Part shown: piece by piece, positions 1-11,374 of the stretch
Layout of the letters: every line of letters starts with the position of its first letter
How positions within the stretch are numbered: position 1 is the first letter of the stretch
From: Plazaster borealis
Lineage: Eukaryota; Echinodermata; Asteroidea; Forcipulatida; Labidiasteridae
Direction: 5' to 3'
DNA: 64,000 bases
NCBI GenBank assembly: GCA_021014325.1
Contig: CM037469.1
Location: 18,561,701 to 18,625,700, forward strand
Notes under the pieces: model-generated
The model's input: only the letters and a program-made list of their open reading frames with translations
What the model was told of the DNA's origin: nothing
Databases searched by the model: none
Position numbers and translations under genes: made by a program

Positions 1-121
1 CATTTCCAAAGATGATCTGTTGAAGACTTGAGACCCTTATTGTAACAATTATTCAATGTGTTCTAATTTAATTTTGGTAAGCCGTTCATTATATGATGCG
101 TATCATGATGGCTTCTGACAG

Positions 122-190
122 GTAGCTCAGTTGGTAGAGTGACAGCATGTTAGTCCAGAGGACACAGGTTCAAATCTCGTTCTAGTAATT
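122..190 (+). mobile_element. tRNA-derived SINE head (fragment)
   Basis: A tRNA-like stretch with a perfect A box (TAGCTCAGTTGGTAGAG) and a B box (GGTTCAAATC), but no matching acceptor stem. A related copy lies at 24194-24265. This points to a SINE, not a tRNA gene. Confidence 0.6.
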
Positions 191-869
191 TTTTCTTTGT
201 TCGCCCAAAAATTGAACACTGATCAAACGATGAGTTGTAAACCACCGGTTCTTCTCAGAACCACCAAAGCTCACAGAGAGAGTTAACGACATGGTGTCTC
301 CGCAAACCTCACTTGATTGAAATCCCTTGTTCTCAGAAATGGTCGTATGCCTGCAGAACTTGGTTTTGGTAATCTTAAATATTTTGAAACTTTCCTGGCA
401 AAGTTTTATCTTAATCTCAAATTTCAAAATTTGTATGTTAAAATTATATAAAATTGAATATTTTAAGTGTACTAATATCAACTAAATATGGCTGAATACT
501 ATCTTATTACAAAATAATCTTAAATGAAAACTAAATTATAGTGTGTACAAAGTTATTGAAACAAAATAAGGAAAATTTTCAACGACACATGGTGACTGAC
601 TCTTGACTTCAATTGTGTATAGTTTTCCTGACAGGAATTTTCTTGTATAACAAATATCAAATCCACAATCTGGAGAGCAGGTTTTTTTTAATAAATTGTT
701 ATTACAAACTGATCGTTTCAATTTTATTTCTGTTTTAAATGTTTTGTCTCTATAAAACCATACACAAATAAATATTGTCTGTGTTTTTGCTGTACAGGAT
801 CTTCCTTTTTACCCTGTGCAGTATTGGAGGGTTTTTTTAAACCACAGGACTATGTTTTTGCTGAGAAAA

Positions 870-1100
870 ATACGTGTCTTTGCAACACCATCATCTGCTC
901 TAGAATGGCTGGGGTCGTGGGTTCGAATCCCACCCGAATAGTGTGTGTGTGTGGATTTTTCCCTGCCTCGACTCGGAAAGCACCAAGTATACAGTGCTTA
1001 TCACACATTGGTGTAAGGGTAAAAGAAAAACAATATTCTTTATCCCGGATGCAATTATTACATGTATTAAATTGTTGCGGTAACCGCTGCTAATTACAGG
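870..1100 (+). mobile_element. tRNA-derived SINE, copy 1
   Basis: Contains CATCTGCTCTAGAATG, a B box (GGTTCGAATCC at 920-930) and a body with GGAAAGCACCAAGTATACAG and TGCTTATCACACATTG, then TTTATCCCGGATGCAATTAT. Head and body motifs recur at 1129-1260 and 26752-27190. Confidence 0.7.
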
Positions 1101-1128
1101 AATCCAACTGGCCTCTCATCCCTGGGCA

Positions 1129-1265
1129 CACTCGGTGGTCTAGTGGTTATACATCTGCTCTAGAATGCAGGGGATGTGGGTTCGAATCCCACCCGAGTAG
1201 TATGCCTGTAGACTTTGTTCCTGCAGGACAAGGAAAGCATTGAGTATCTGTATCGATACTGCAAG
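1129..1265 (+). mobile_element. tRNA-derived SINE, copy 2 (5' part)
   Basis: A-box-like GGTGGTCTAGTGGTTATACA, B box GGTTCGAATCC (1179-1189), then GGAAAGCATTGAGTATCTG. Same family as 870-1100, cut off after about 135 bp. Confidence 0.7.
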
Positions 1266-1334
1266 CAAGCTCCCGTTATATAAGGATGAGATATTTCAGA
1301 TATGTCTGAATTCAGACTTTTTAAAGGCTCTCTA

Positions 1335-1750
1335 ATCTTTCTCTAGCACTGGGGATACTGTTCCTAATAGCTCCTTGGAAACCAAAACTCCAGGGGTTAT
1401 CAAAAGGTGGAAATGTCAGCATGTACCTCCTAAAATCTGGATCCCAGTTTCAGACTTTTTTGTCAGCATCGAATATCTAGCTTGTCTCATGTTATTCCCA
1501 GTGTTCTCTCGCTGTTTCAATCCTTGTTATAGACAGGGATGAGAAATTTCAGACTTTTTTTGAGTCTGCGTTTTAAACAGAAAATGCTGTATTTCTCTCC
1601 AAATAAAATAAGTCATGCTCTTTGATCTACTTCTCTAGCACTGAGGGTACTGTTCCCAAAAGCTCCTTGGTATCTAAGACTCCAGGGCTTATCAAAAGGT
1701 GAAAATACCATGACTTCAACGTACCTCCTAAGATTTGTACAAACTTTAAA
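1335..1750. repeat. Two copies of an older dispersed repeat
   Basis: 'TCTCTAGCACTGGGGATACTG' appears as near-identical versions near 1338 and 1630, each followed by AGCTCCTTGG and TATCAAAAGGTG. A further copy lies at 39838-40200. Class unknown. Confidence 0.5.
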
Positions 1751-2514
1751 TCCAAGTCTTTGCTTCTCACTTATTTTGTTCTTTTCCATCTTTCACAAAA
1801 CAAGAAAGTTTCCCTCTTTTTTCTGTCGGCATCTTTAATCTTGTTCTACCAAGCAAACGCACACATCTAAACTGTTTTCTAGCCCAAACCGTGAAGCCCT
1901 TACATCTAAACAATCACAAAGCATTTTGAGCCCACTTGTTCCAGAACACAAAAGTGAAACTTGCAAGTGTTGCAACACACCAGTCTTTACAAAAAGGTGA
2001 GCCGATCCCACTACCCCCGCTCTGTCTCAGAGACCAGCAGTAAAATGTCGGGACCAGACCAGTCCCCCATCGAATTAGTTTCCCTCATTGGTTCCTGAAG
2101 GATCTGTAAATGGATCCTTATTTAGAGATAAAGGACGCCGGGAGACGGGGAAATGATTCGCCCACCTTTGATAATGAGGTACTATCAAATTCTGTTTAGC
2201 GTTAATGCCGTTTTCCAGTCTGGTGGCGCTGTATTGTCAGTGGGTCATCCCCTAACGCTTGGCCGGGCTAATCTAGGTACGAGAAGTGACAGGGCTCGCG
2301 GATAGAGTCGCAAGGGCCTCCCTTGGGATTATTTTAGAGTTTTCAAGAAATAATGCCTTTGTGTAGGGAGCTGCGAGAGGTCTGTGTGTTCATTTTTGTT
2401 TTGTTCTGTGGGAAAGAAACGTATAGGCCTTAAAGATCATCAAGAAGGCCTATGATTGAGTTATCGAAGCACAAATTAATAAGTAGGAATTGAAACTTTG
2501 CATTGTGGAAATAC

Positions 2515-2833
2515 GATATGGAAAGGTTTGCGGTAACACCATGTAATATCTCTAAATGAGTTGGGGTGGTTCTGAAAAGAACCGTTGGTTTCAACTCGAC
2601 GTTTCGATCAGTATGCTCTGATCGTCTTCTTTTCTCTAAATGAGTTGGGGTGGTTCTGAAAAGAACCGTTGGTTTCAACTCGAAGTTTCGATCAGTATGC
2701 TCTGATCGTCTTCTGGAGAACGATCAGAGCATACTGATCGAAACGTCGAGTTGAAACCAACGGTTCTTTTCAGAACCACCCCAACTCATTTAGAGATAGT
2801 CATTACATGGTGTTACCGCAAACCTTTCCATGT
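2515..2833. mobile_element. Foldback element with repeated CGAAACGTC motif
   Basis: The left end GGTTTGCGGTAACACCATGT and right end ACATGGTGTTACCGCAAACC are reverse complements, so the element is one long inverted repeat. Inside, a unit with CTCTAAATGAGTTGGGGTGG and GATCAG-loop-CTGATC followed by GAAACGTCGAG occurs twice on the minus strand and once on the plus strand. Related elements lie at 24552-24850, 32225-32300, 39582-39784 and 58493-58712. Confidence 0.75.
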
Positions 2834-3030
2834 CACAAATTAATAGTTTCAATCTTAACCTCACTGATATTGTTACAACCAGTTGTAGGCCTACCAATCT
2901 GTTTGAGAAAATGTTTAGATCTGAAATACAGTCAGTTGAGCAAATAGCAGTTGGAGACCCAGAATCACTGCAGCTTATTTCAATTTGCCACAATCATGTT
3001 CACTGCTGGTCGTAATCCCTGACAAAACAT

Positions 3031-3231
3031 ACACTCTAAAAACTCACAGGTCAGAATTGACCGGGATTCTGAGACCCAGGGGGCCTGACCCCAGAAAGTG
3101 GTTAAAAATGGGATTCTGCGTCAGTTTGACCCATTTCTGGATCGTTTTGACACAGATTCCGAGTCATACTGAACCAGAAATGGGTCAGGCTCTACAGGAC
3201 CTGGATCTGGGCCAATTCTGACCTGGAGTGT
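3031..3231. mobile_element. Small TIR element, copy 1
   Basis: Ends ACACTCTAAAAACTCACAGG and GACCTGGAGTGTG, interior rich in TGACCCATTTCTGG and its reverse. Same family as 28625-28869, whose ends are GCACTCTGGAAACTC and GAGTTTTTAAAGTGTG. Confidence 0.6.
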
Positions 3232-3336
3232 GCGCAACTCTTTCGTTCTCTCTCTCTCCCCCCCCCCCCCCCTCTCTCTCTCAGTCGACCCAAGTGGCTA
3301 TGGAGACTTAAAGTCTCCTCTTAAGATGTCCTGTGC

Positions 3337-3715
3337 TTAAAGGTATCGTACACGTTTGGTAATGACTGAAAACAATTTAGCATAAAAACTTACTTGGTAA
3401 CAAGCATCGGAGAGCTGTAGATAGTGTAAAATATTGTACGAAACGACTCCCTATGAAGTAACGTAGTTTTTGAGAAAGAGGTAATTTCTCACTAAAATAA
3501 TAAAAACTTCTTGCAAGAAGTTTTTATTCCTATCTGAAAGCACACCAATTTGTACAACAAGGGTGTTTTTTCTTTCATCATTTTCCTGCAACTTCGATGA
3601 CCAATTGAGCCCAAATTTTCACAGGCTTGTTATTTTATGCATAGGCCCTATGTTGGGATACACCAAGTGGGAACACTGGTCTTTGACAATTTCCAAACGT
3701 GTTCAGTGCCTTTAA
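3337..3715 (-). mobile_element. TTAA-flanked MITE family A, copy 1
   Basis: Inverted ends TTAAAGGTATCGTACACGTT and its reverse, interior hairpin AAAACTTCTTGCAAGAAGTTTT. About 380 bp, no coding capacity. TTAA borders suggest mobilisation by a piggyBac- or Kolobok-type transposase. Other copies: 16816, 27333, 49399, 50456, and diverged 29106 and 31048. Confidence 0.8.
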
Positions 3716-3754
3716 GACTTAAACCTGACAACCCAGTTGAGGGATTGCCCTTAA

Positions 3755-3930
3755 ATTTTAATGTTCAGTGACTCTCAGCCAGTGTGACCAGTTAGCTTGT
3801 CATTTTACTCACTGACTCCGCCAGCTTTTGCACCAGATCATCATTTCATATGCAATAGGGAATGTTTTCAACATTGAATTGTTTTCAACACTGAATTAGC
3901 CAGCTGGACCACTTGGAGCATAGATCAAGG
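3755..3930. repeat. Dispersed repeat shared with 59737-59900
   Basis: GTGACCAGTTAGCTTGTC, GTTTTCAACACTGAA and TAGCCAGCTGG occur in the same order at 59737-59900 in variant form. Confidence 0.45.
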
Positions 3931-3984
3931 TCTCTCTACGCTTGGCGAAAGACTTAGTGACCGGTCCAAGTGTTTGACTAGTAT

Positions 3985-5330
3985 TTGAAGTACGCTGTCA
4001 GTATTAATGATGATTCACGGGTTGATTGTATGGTGTGTTTGTTGAAAACCAGAGGATGGAAATAAGTGTACTCTTCCCAAAACAGTAATGCATTGTTTCT
4101 TTTTAAGCCAGGTACGGTGAAGAAGACAGGATGGAGGTCGGGAAATGACCTGCTATGGTTGAATTTATCACTCTTGGGGTTAATGGCAGTAGTCAATCGA
4201 ACCAATATTGGGTTCGATTACACTATTTACCGAGCCTTTCTTTACCTTAATGGAAATTAATCGAAGCATCATTGTTGCTTAAGCCAGAGGGTGATTACGT
4301 GCGGATTATCGGTACCATGATACCCGGGCGACCGCTATTCTCATCTTTTGTCAACACGTAGAATTAACTGTCATCAATTCAACGGGGGATAATGACCCGA
4401 CAAAGTGTGAAGTAAGGTGATTCTAGTCTCGTAGTTGGTCCTCGCGAACAATGTTGGAGGTGGTGCTTTTAATTTGGCTTCTAGACGGTGTGAGCGTCAT
4501 TCGTTTCCCCATGGGAATAATAAACCCGATTGGTAGAATCTGTTTTGCAATGAGTTAAAAGATGAACTGCCTGTCGATTTCACAGGGTGGGTATTTTATA
4601 TTTTCGGATTTGCAATGTCGCTCGAGGGTCATCATAATGTTGTACACGGCAGAATCCCGAGTTGTTTACATCGGATATCCCATCATGGCCTTCCTTCATG
4701 TGACTTTTCACCGTCAAATTCCCTTTAAATTTTCTAGATCACTCCATATTCAAAGAAATTCTCTGTGATGATAAATTTTTATAACCGCCATTCATTGTTA
4801 ACATTCAAGAAGACAAAGGATCTGTTGTAAAATAATGTAAATTGAAGCCCGAATGTCTTGATTACAATGGAACATAATTATTGTCCAGTTTTTGTGAGCA
4901 CGTGGTTAACAATGTTCTTATTTAGGCGCGCCATTTAATTTGCAACAACCCTGTGACGTCATGCCTCTCAGATACCAATTGGCACTTCTCGGACTCCAAT
5001 ATACTCACAAATCCCGACATTTGTGTTGAAGTTTGGAGAAGACCAAGGGCAGATCATGGTCAGCACAAGACCACAGCTTTGAGCGGCACATGGTGACGAG
5101 TTGGCCTTTTTCCTTTTCTTGGAAAACGTTACGTCCCTTCTATTCCGTATCATCCAAATGGGTTTTTTCTGGAATTTGGGATCTGTAAACGGGTATCGTG
5201 AAAGTGTCTAACGTTGTTTACACGGAGTACCTGACTATAGTCTCGGACTACGAGACACTGAACGAGAGCTTGCCTCATATTGTCACGTATTAACGAGTAG
5301 TTAGTTCTTAGTGCTAATCCACAGGAGAGC
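3985..5330. other. Gene-free, mostly non-repetitive region
   Basis: No credible exon on either strand. The block 4270-4560 is more balanced in composition than its surroundings and carries several homeodomain-like TAAT/ATTA words. It could be regulatory DNA for the homeobox gene, but nothing proves it. Confidence 0.4.
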
Positions 5331-5341
5331 TGCCGAGTAAA

Positions 5342-5477
5342 GCCCGGTCCATACTTCACGCGAAACGAAAGCGAACTACGTGACGCAAACAATCTTGTAC
5401 GCACTAAAAATTCAAATTATGATGCAGGGAAATTTACTTCACTTTTGCAATTCGCGTGAAGTATGCACCGGGCTTAA
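5342..5477. mobile_element. Small TIR element (MITE)
   Basis: Left end AGCCCGGTCCATACTTCACG and right end CGTGAAGTATGCACCGGGCT are inverted repeats of about 24 bp with two mismatches, enclosing about 90 bp. Confidence 0.7.
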
Positions 5478-7433
5478 GCTGTGATCCCAGAGACAAACGA
5501 TACCATTTTGTGTTCTTGACCACACCTTAATTGGCAGCAATGGCCACAGCCGTAGCCGTAGCTGTAGCCAAAGACGCGCCATTCCGAAGCCCTGTTTAGA
5601 AATATTGGCCAGATGAAATAGTTTTTGTAAAAATTGCTTGACGATCTGCGGCCATACGAGCTAGCCATGTTAGTCTTGGTGCAGACGTTATTGTGTGATT
5701 CCTTGTTCCTTGACCATTGCGCTTACCCGCACTGGTTTATGGACTAAGTCGGGTGTGTACAGCAACTTGGTAGTCCGTTCACGAGAAACGTCTTGTATCA
5801 AGACTAGTTACACTGATGCAATCAAATGACCTCTAAAATTGGGTAACTGACCTTCCGAGTCCGCAAGGTTTCTTTAATTCAAAATTCGGTAATCAATAAA
5901 AGGAAAACAGCCTTGCTATGATAAATTGACTCACTGATAATAACAAGCCGTCTGATGCTGACACCTAGGGGAAAATCGAATGTACAAAGTAAACGCACCC
6001 CGAGCCTTTGTCGTGTTAATTGGATTGGAATTGGTGTCATTTATCAAAAAGGGAAGATGTTGAGCTCGTGTATCATGGCAGGCTGGTTGTGAAAGTGACT
6101 ATAGATGGGAGAGACAGAAGACCACCGTCCCTCATCCAGACCCATGCCGTCATCCGGCCCCACTCCTCACCCCATCGGCTTCTTGACACGTCGGACCTCC
6201 CGTGTCTCGAAATCGACTAGTTTTTTGTTGACCAAAATGAGATAGGGTTTAGCTAGGGTTGTAGGCTTACCATTATTACCACAACTCTAAATTAATTACA
6301 AATTGATCATAACAACATTGTGTACCTTCTCCATTTTGTTTGGTTTTTACTGATAAGTCAAAATTAACAGTGTTGTATAAAATATTAAAAATGCAATGCC
6401 AAGTAAGACAAAAATCATAAAGTTGAAAAAACATTTACAACAAAGTTCTGGTTGTCGGTAGATTTAAAGCAAAAATCAACTTAATTTAAAATTTTGATTG
6501 ACGTGTGCCGTCCTTGCAAGAAGTTTTTTAATACTCTGGTCGTTTTTAGTAACTAGACCTACATCGTTTCACACAACGTGTTTAGAATATTTGACACTGT
6601 TTTCATTGTGTCTTAAGAATGGATTATACTACGCCAAGGTCGCAGTCCAACCCCACTCCAGTTACGGATAATGTTCATTGGCGACTAAAATGTTTCAGCT
6701 ATACAGACCTTGCCACACTGCAGCCATTTTTGCCAGATTCCCTGTATACACAATGGCACTGGTAGTTTTATTTCTCAACTTATAGCAAGGGACCAGACTG
6801 ATTTCCCTTCCAGCCTCAGTTTGGGTACAATGGTTTGAATGGAAGAAAAAACAAGATGGCTGCCCATGATACAAGTCTATTGTTCGACACAATTCTTGAG
6901 CGTATAGAACAACAATTAAACCTCTGGTTACCAAGTAGATTCTCTATAAATTGAATAATTTATGTGAAATAGAGACTAACATACAGCCTACATTGGTCAT
7001 TAATATTCAAGTCGGTCACTAAAATAGTATCTGGTAGTAGTTCACTATTCACCCCTTGCAGGACGCGGAACGCACCACCGCACAATGACGTCTACCATAT
7101 CCGCTATTTTAGGAGTCAATTCCTTTGCGTACATTTTGACTCAAAAATGGCGGATAGGATAGGCGCGTGTATTAAGTGCGCTGTGCGCGTCGTGAAATGG
7201 GTTAATACGGCTGACTCTCCGTATCTCCACCCAATAGGCCTCGTCCTCATCTCGTTCGATCCGGGGACTTAATAATTAGACAGAAGAAACGATGACCCTG
7301 GCTTTTTTTTTCCTCAAAGCAACCATTGATTGCTGGAGATGTAAATTGTTCTGGCATTCGCTGTTGATGATAACACTAACAGATTTCACATAATAATACT
7401 ATCGTCACAAAATTCTCCAGAGAAATGTTTGCT
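5478..7433. other. Gene-free region downstream of the homeobox gene
   Basis: Contains a fragment of the GCCGTAGCCGTAGCTGTAGC repeat (5543-5570) and a segment at 6700-6850 with a relative at 12795-12920 (GTTCCCTGTAT, GGAACCAGACT, AGCCTCGGTTTG). No coding exon recognised. The 3' UTR of the homeobox gene should fall in its right part. Confidence 0.5.
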
Positions 7434-8027
7434 CTAATACCGCTCCTTGTGTAGGTTTGCGTTGGTTGTATTAGGTGACGTCACACCAAGACGCTTTAAA
7501 CCCTTCCCCATGCTTGCTTGATGTTTGCGCGCTTTTAGACGCAAAGACGCAATGCTGTACGATCGTCTGTCGGTTAGTGCATCCGACGATTGTTTTTCAA
7601 TGTCGCCATCACTCGTTGGACTACTACAGCTGGATACTGGTCTCTCTTCAAGTTTCTTTTGTGGGACCATAGTCACAGCTGGGCACCACGGCGAGAACTG
7701 CTGGGGTTGGGTAAGAGATGGGGAAACGAACGGACGGTAGGGAGTGAGACTAGGTCGGAGAAGCGGGTAGTACAGCGATGTGAAAGGGGAAGTTGTTGGC
7801 AAACGGGAGAGTATGGCAGCTGCCACTCCAAAGCTGGACTGCTCCGGTGGTGAGAGGGGCACCGCAATGCCCCGTAAATCTAAGCGGGGCTGGGCGAAGG
7901 GGTGTACGGTCGGTGTGTTGAGTGGTGGCCCGCTGGGTAGTCCATGATACCCGCATGCTGTGGATGCATGATGGATGCCCTGTTTCTCTCGCTTCCTCCA
8001 CTTGGCTCGTCTATTCTGAAACCAAAC
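7434..8027 (-). CDS. arx: Arx-like homeobox gene, coding exon 3 with OAR motif and stop
   Basis: Terminal exon, 198 codons including TAG. It begins at homeodomain position 47 (VWFQNRRAKWRKREK), with W48, Q50, N51 and R53 in place: the recognition helix of a Q50 paired-like protein that should bind TAAT sites as monomer or palindromic dimer. A Pro/Ser/Thr-rich linker follows (residues about 200-330). A C-terminal OAR motif, RRSYSIASLRLKARKHQAS, lies at residues about 338-356. In related proteins OAR is an intramolecular regulatory motif. The predicted protein is about 381 residues (367 if the second Met is used), shorter than vertebrate ARX, and lacks its long alanine tracts. Intron 2 holds a minus-strand SINE (8222-8435). 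Confidence 0.9.
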   Translation of the reverse strand, partial: VWFQNRRAKWRKREKQGIHHASTACGYHGLPSGPPLNTPTVHPFAQPRLDLRGIAVPLSPPEQSSFGVAAAILSRLPTTSPFTSLYYPLLRPSLTPYRPFVSPSLTQPQQFSPWCPAVTMVPQKKLEERPVSSCSSPTSDGDIEKQSSDALTDRRSYSIASLRLKARKHQASMGKGLKRLGVTSPNTTNANLHKERY

Positions 8028-8221
8028 CTGTAGATTAATTAAAAAAGGTTTACATCAGAAATGTTCTTGCCAACCTACCTACCCGCAAGGTTCCCATAAG
8101 TCCATTATCGCAACCATGTGGCGTAGATTTTCAGAACATGTGATATGTTTGTTGGGGCAATTGTTTGTTTGTTGGTGGGGGGTTTTGCGGTTTTTTTTTT
8201 TTTATGATCTTTCCAACAAGG

Positions 8222-8435
8222 GGACTCGGAAAAGCTTCCACAAGGGAATATAAACGCCAAGTAGCAACAGCCAATCTCTCTCATACAAACATTGGTTTAA
8301 CGTCTCTGATTATGAATTTCACAAATCAATAAATTGTGATTCTGTAACTATAGACGACAATAGTCGTCGTGAAATCAGCGGTTAGCTTGGCCGGATTCCA
8401 ACCCACAACCTTGTGATTGCAAGTCCTGCATTCTT
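8222..8435 (-). mobile_element. tRNA-derived SINE (second family), inside intron 2 of the homeobox gene
   Basis: Reverse-complement B box (GGATTCCAACCC) and a body matching 57138-57360: TCTATAGTTACAGAAT, CAAACATTGGTTTAACGTCT, CCAATCTC. It lies between homeobox exons 2 and 3, away from the splice sites. Confidence 0.75.
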
Positions 8436-8561
8436 TTTCACAAGAGAACGGTACATTATGTTAAAATGTATTTGTTTCCCGGCTCTTTCGTGAATGTTTA
8501 AAAGATAAAAATGTATATCCCGACGAGGGCATTTATACGGTTAGGCTTTGCCTAAGCTTAC

Positions 8562-8607
8562 CTGAACCCGTGCTTCCGTTAAATCGACTTTCACTGCCAA
8601 GTCCTCT
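8562..8607 (-). CDS. arx: Arx-like homeobox gene, coding exon 2 (46 bp)
   Basis: A 46-bp micro-exon flanked by CAG acceptor and CAG|gtaagc donor. It completes the split Arg and encodes EDLAVKVDLTEARVQ, homeodomain positions 32-46. Both junctions keep frame. A short exon ending at position 46/47 before VWFQNRR is typical of aristaless/Arx/Drgx-type genes, which supports the family call. Confidence 0.88.
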
Positions 8608-10868
8608 CTGTGTGTATTAATCAAAGACAAAAATTAATGCATTACAATTTCTAGTTATCTTTGAAAATTTGTGTCCAATACTGTATATTAACTTCACATT
8701 TATCAATCTCTTTTTCTGGCAATGAAACAAAAGAACCTGTGGTTGGCGCTCGAAAAATAGTGGAAGATTCCTCTGACTCGTCTTAATAATTCCAATCACT
8801 TTCACTCAACTTGTTTTTAGATCGCTGGCGCTGCCCAAAGTGAAGAAATATACCTCTGAAACTAAACCTGTAACACAAAGATTACATAAAAAATATGAGC
8901 TTAATTCAACATTAAGCCATTGATATGTATAATGTCTAGAAATTCACGTAGGCTTAATTACATCGCGCTACTGTATACACCAATGCTGCCCTCTTATTAT
9001 TCGTTGTTTCTATACTGGCGTTTCAATTCAGTTATTCATTTGATTTCACGTCAGATTTTACGAAGCTCGGACACGAGCATGGTCGACAGTGAATCCCCAC
9101 GGGAGACAAAACTCGGATCTCCCCGGTCTCGTCTTTGTGCTTTCATCCCCCTGATCTCTTCCGCGTTGTAGGTTCCAAAAAACCTCAATTAACAACAAAT
9201 CTGTTCCATTCGATGGATTCGTTTGCGAGTCAGTCGAAATCAGCGTAAAACTGATGGCGTCCTATTATTTGGTTTGGTTGATTTCATACAGTAGGCTTAT
9301 ACCTCGTAGGCCGATTTAAAAACCCAAGGACGTTGCTTAACATTATAAGACATATAGATACTTCCCCACAATATGCTTTGCACGCTTAGTTAGATGATGG
9401 TGCACTTTTTGGTGATCGAGAGATTTATCTGAGCATCTTTACCATCGTAAATGCTCACATTGCGGTTGAACATGCATTGAAAAAGACGCACGGTGCCGTT
9501 GTCATGCCTACTCAGCGTGAAATTATTTTGAACTATTTGAATTGTAGTTAAAGTGGGTGTGACGCCTGGGGCTTTTGCTGTAAAACTGACAGTTATTTAC
9601 GAAAACCTCAAGACAAAGATGACCATCACCGGAAGAACAAACTAATAAATTTCTTGTTGACTTGTCTCATTAATTAAAGGAATAGGGTCATACTTTGGTA
9701 TTACCCTGTTTAAAAAAACAATAGCGGTACCTTTTATACGAAAAGCCATTTTGTTATAAAGATGGACATGGTTGTAAGCATCCTGCGAAATTATTTTATT
9801 TGAAATGCCCCCGTTGATTAGAAATCAATAAAAGTATGTCAACAAGTTTGAATCTCAAAATATTGACTTTTTGACCTTTTTGATTTAAGAAATTTCTTTT
9901 CTGTATCAATGTAATTATAATGTTTCATATTTGCACTTATTGTAAATCATTCACAATTCAGCCCTTGGGCTGGCTGCGACGAATTGATAATAAAAATCTT
10001 GAACTAAATTGAATGGATAAAGTATTTAATTCCAACAGCAAAGTGCCAATAACAGGATGAATTGGAGAGTGAAGAATTGTTCTGTTTAGATGTGGCAGGA
10101 AACCACTACCAACGGGGAAAACCCACACAATCCGAGGTAGGGACTGAAAACCCAATCCACATCGAGCTCCAGTCTGAGGTACCTAACCATGGTGTCCACA
10201 TAGGTGAAAGGCAGGAAAGAAACCACTGAGCTAATCTGATCCCCAGTAACATTAAAGCAGGTCGGGAATATACACGGAGGCCACGGAGGCCATGATCTTG
10301 GCCTTGGTGTCCCTTCAAAAGTTTCCCATGACTTTAAGATTTTCAAATGGAATTGCCCTTTGCAAAATGGAAATAGCCTTAAATTGCCTTCTCAAAGACG
10401 AAATTCCAGGCTTTTTTGCTTGATTTGACCTATTTCGGTGATGCTCAATAATTATTGACTGGTATTTTATTATGAAAAGTTAGACAAATTACACCTGCCG
10501 GGATCAGTTTCAATCTTAGAAGCCTTCGGAAGAAGACTAAACATGTCTCGATTGTCCGAAAAACGGGTGCGTTTACAGGAAGCGAATGGGACAGTGGCGT
10601 AGAATCATGTTAAATAATTACACCACGCCTATACTAATTTGTGTTCAAACTGTATGTAATTACCAAGTCACAGTGCATTGTTACAGCACACTAATACATT
10701 TATCTAAAGACACATGAGATGAAATTACGTTGTGCATTATTGGAAGACAAAATCTACCACTTTTGTTTATTGCTTGTTTTTCACAACCCGACACACAGTC
10801 ATGAGACACACATAGAGATCTGTAAACAAATATTCATAACTGATCAATTATTCCAACATACAACAAAC
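8608..10868 (-). other. Intron 1 of the Arx-like gene
   Basis: A 2.3-kb intron between homeodomain-coding exons. No repeats with recognisable ends and no additional exon found. Moderately AT-rich. Confidence 0.7.
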
Positions 10869-11374
10869 CTTGTGAAAACATCAGGATAATGTGTCTTGCG
10901 AAATGCCCGTTCTAGTTCCTCCAACTGCTCCACGGTGAACGTCGTGCGGTAACGGCGCTGAGTTCGCTTGGCCATCGCCATCCCCGGCCGGTAAACGTAA
11001 CCACCGACTACACTATCGCCGTCTTCAGAGCACCCAGTGGTGGGTGGAGCGCCCGCGTATTCCACGTCTGACAGCTCCGGTGATGTCCACTGGTCAGTCG
11101 TACTTTCAGTTTTAACTCTTCGAGTGTCGCTTGGGCGGACGACGTGGTTCCTACCAACTCGTCTCATGAGGAGTGTTGAGCAATCGACTGACTCGTCCTC
11201 CGAATTAGGATTCATCACCAAACAATGACAAACTGATGATAACTTTCCACATGGCGTGTTAAGGTCAGCATCGCATGCCATCCTCAGAACATCTGCCTGC
11301 CTCTTGTTTTCCTTGCACACTTTACTTTCCATGATACCATATCGGGGTAAATTTCGCTCCACGGGAAAAAACAA
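10869..11374 (-). CDS. arx: Arx-like homeobox gene, coding exon 1
   Basis: First coding exon of a paired-like homeodomain transcription factor, a nuclear DNA-binding protein. The exon encodes about 168 residues and ends inside the homeodomain. Residues 139-169 ([20 protein letters not shown] and onward to HYPDVFTR) are homeodomain positions 1-31, with R5, F8 and L16 in place. The donor is AAG|gtttgt, splitting the Arg codon in phase 2 and joining in frame to the exon at 8562-8607. The N-terminal 138 residues are Ser/Thr/acidic-rich and show no clear octapeptide. The start is uncertain: ATG at 11374, or a second ATG 14 codons on ([10 protein letters not shown]). By recall the whole homeodomain differs from vertebrate ARX at about seven of 60 positions, fewer than from Alx, Drgx, Rax or Hbn. 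In vertebrates Arx acts mainly as a repressor in forebrain and endocrine cells. Family is certain, exact orthology less so. Confidence 0.88.

Noticed and set aside
1129..1200. A functional tRNA gene
   Set aside because: A and B boxes are good but the acceptor and anticodon stems do not close, and the sequence recurs with a SINE body.
7750..8001. Alternative minus-strand frame in the last homeobox exon
   Set aside because: The homeodomain frame is fixed by VWFQNRRAKWRKREK and the OAR motif; this is its shadow.
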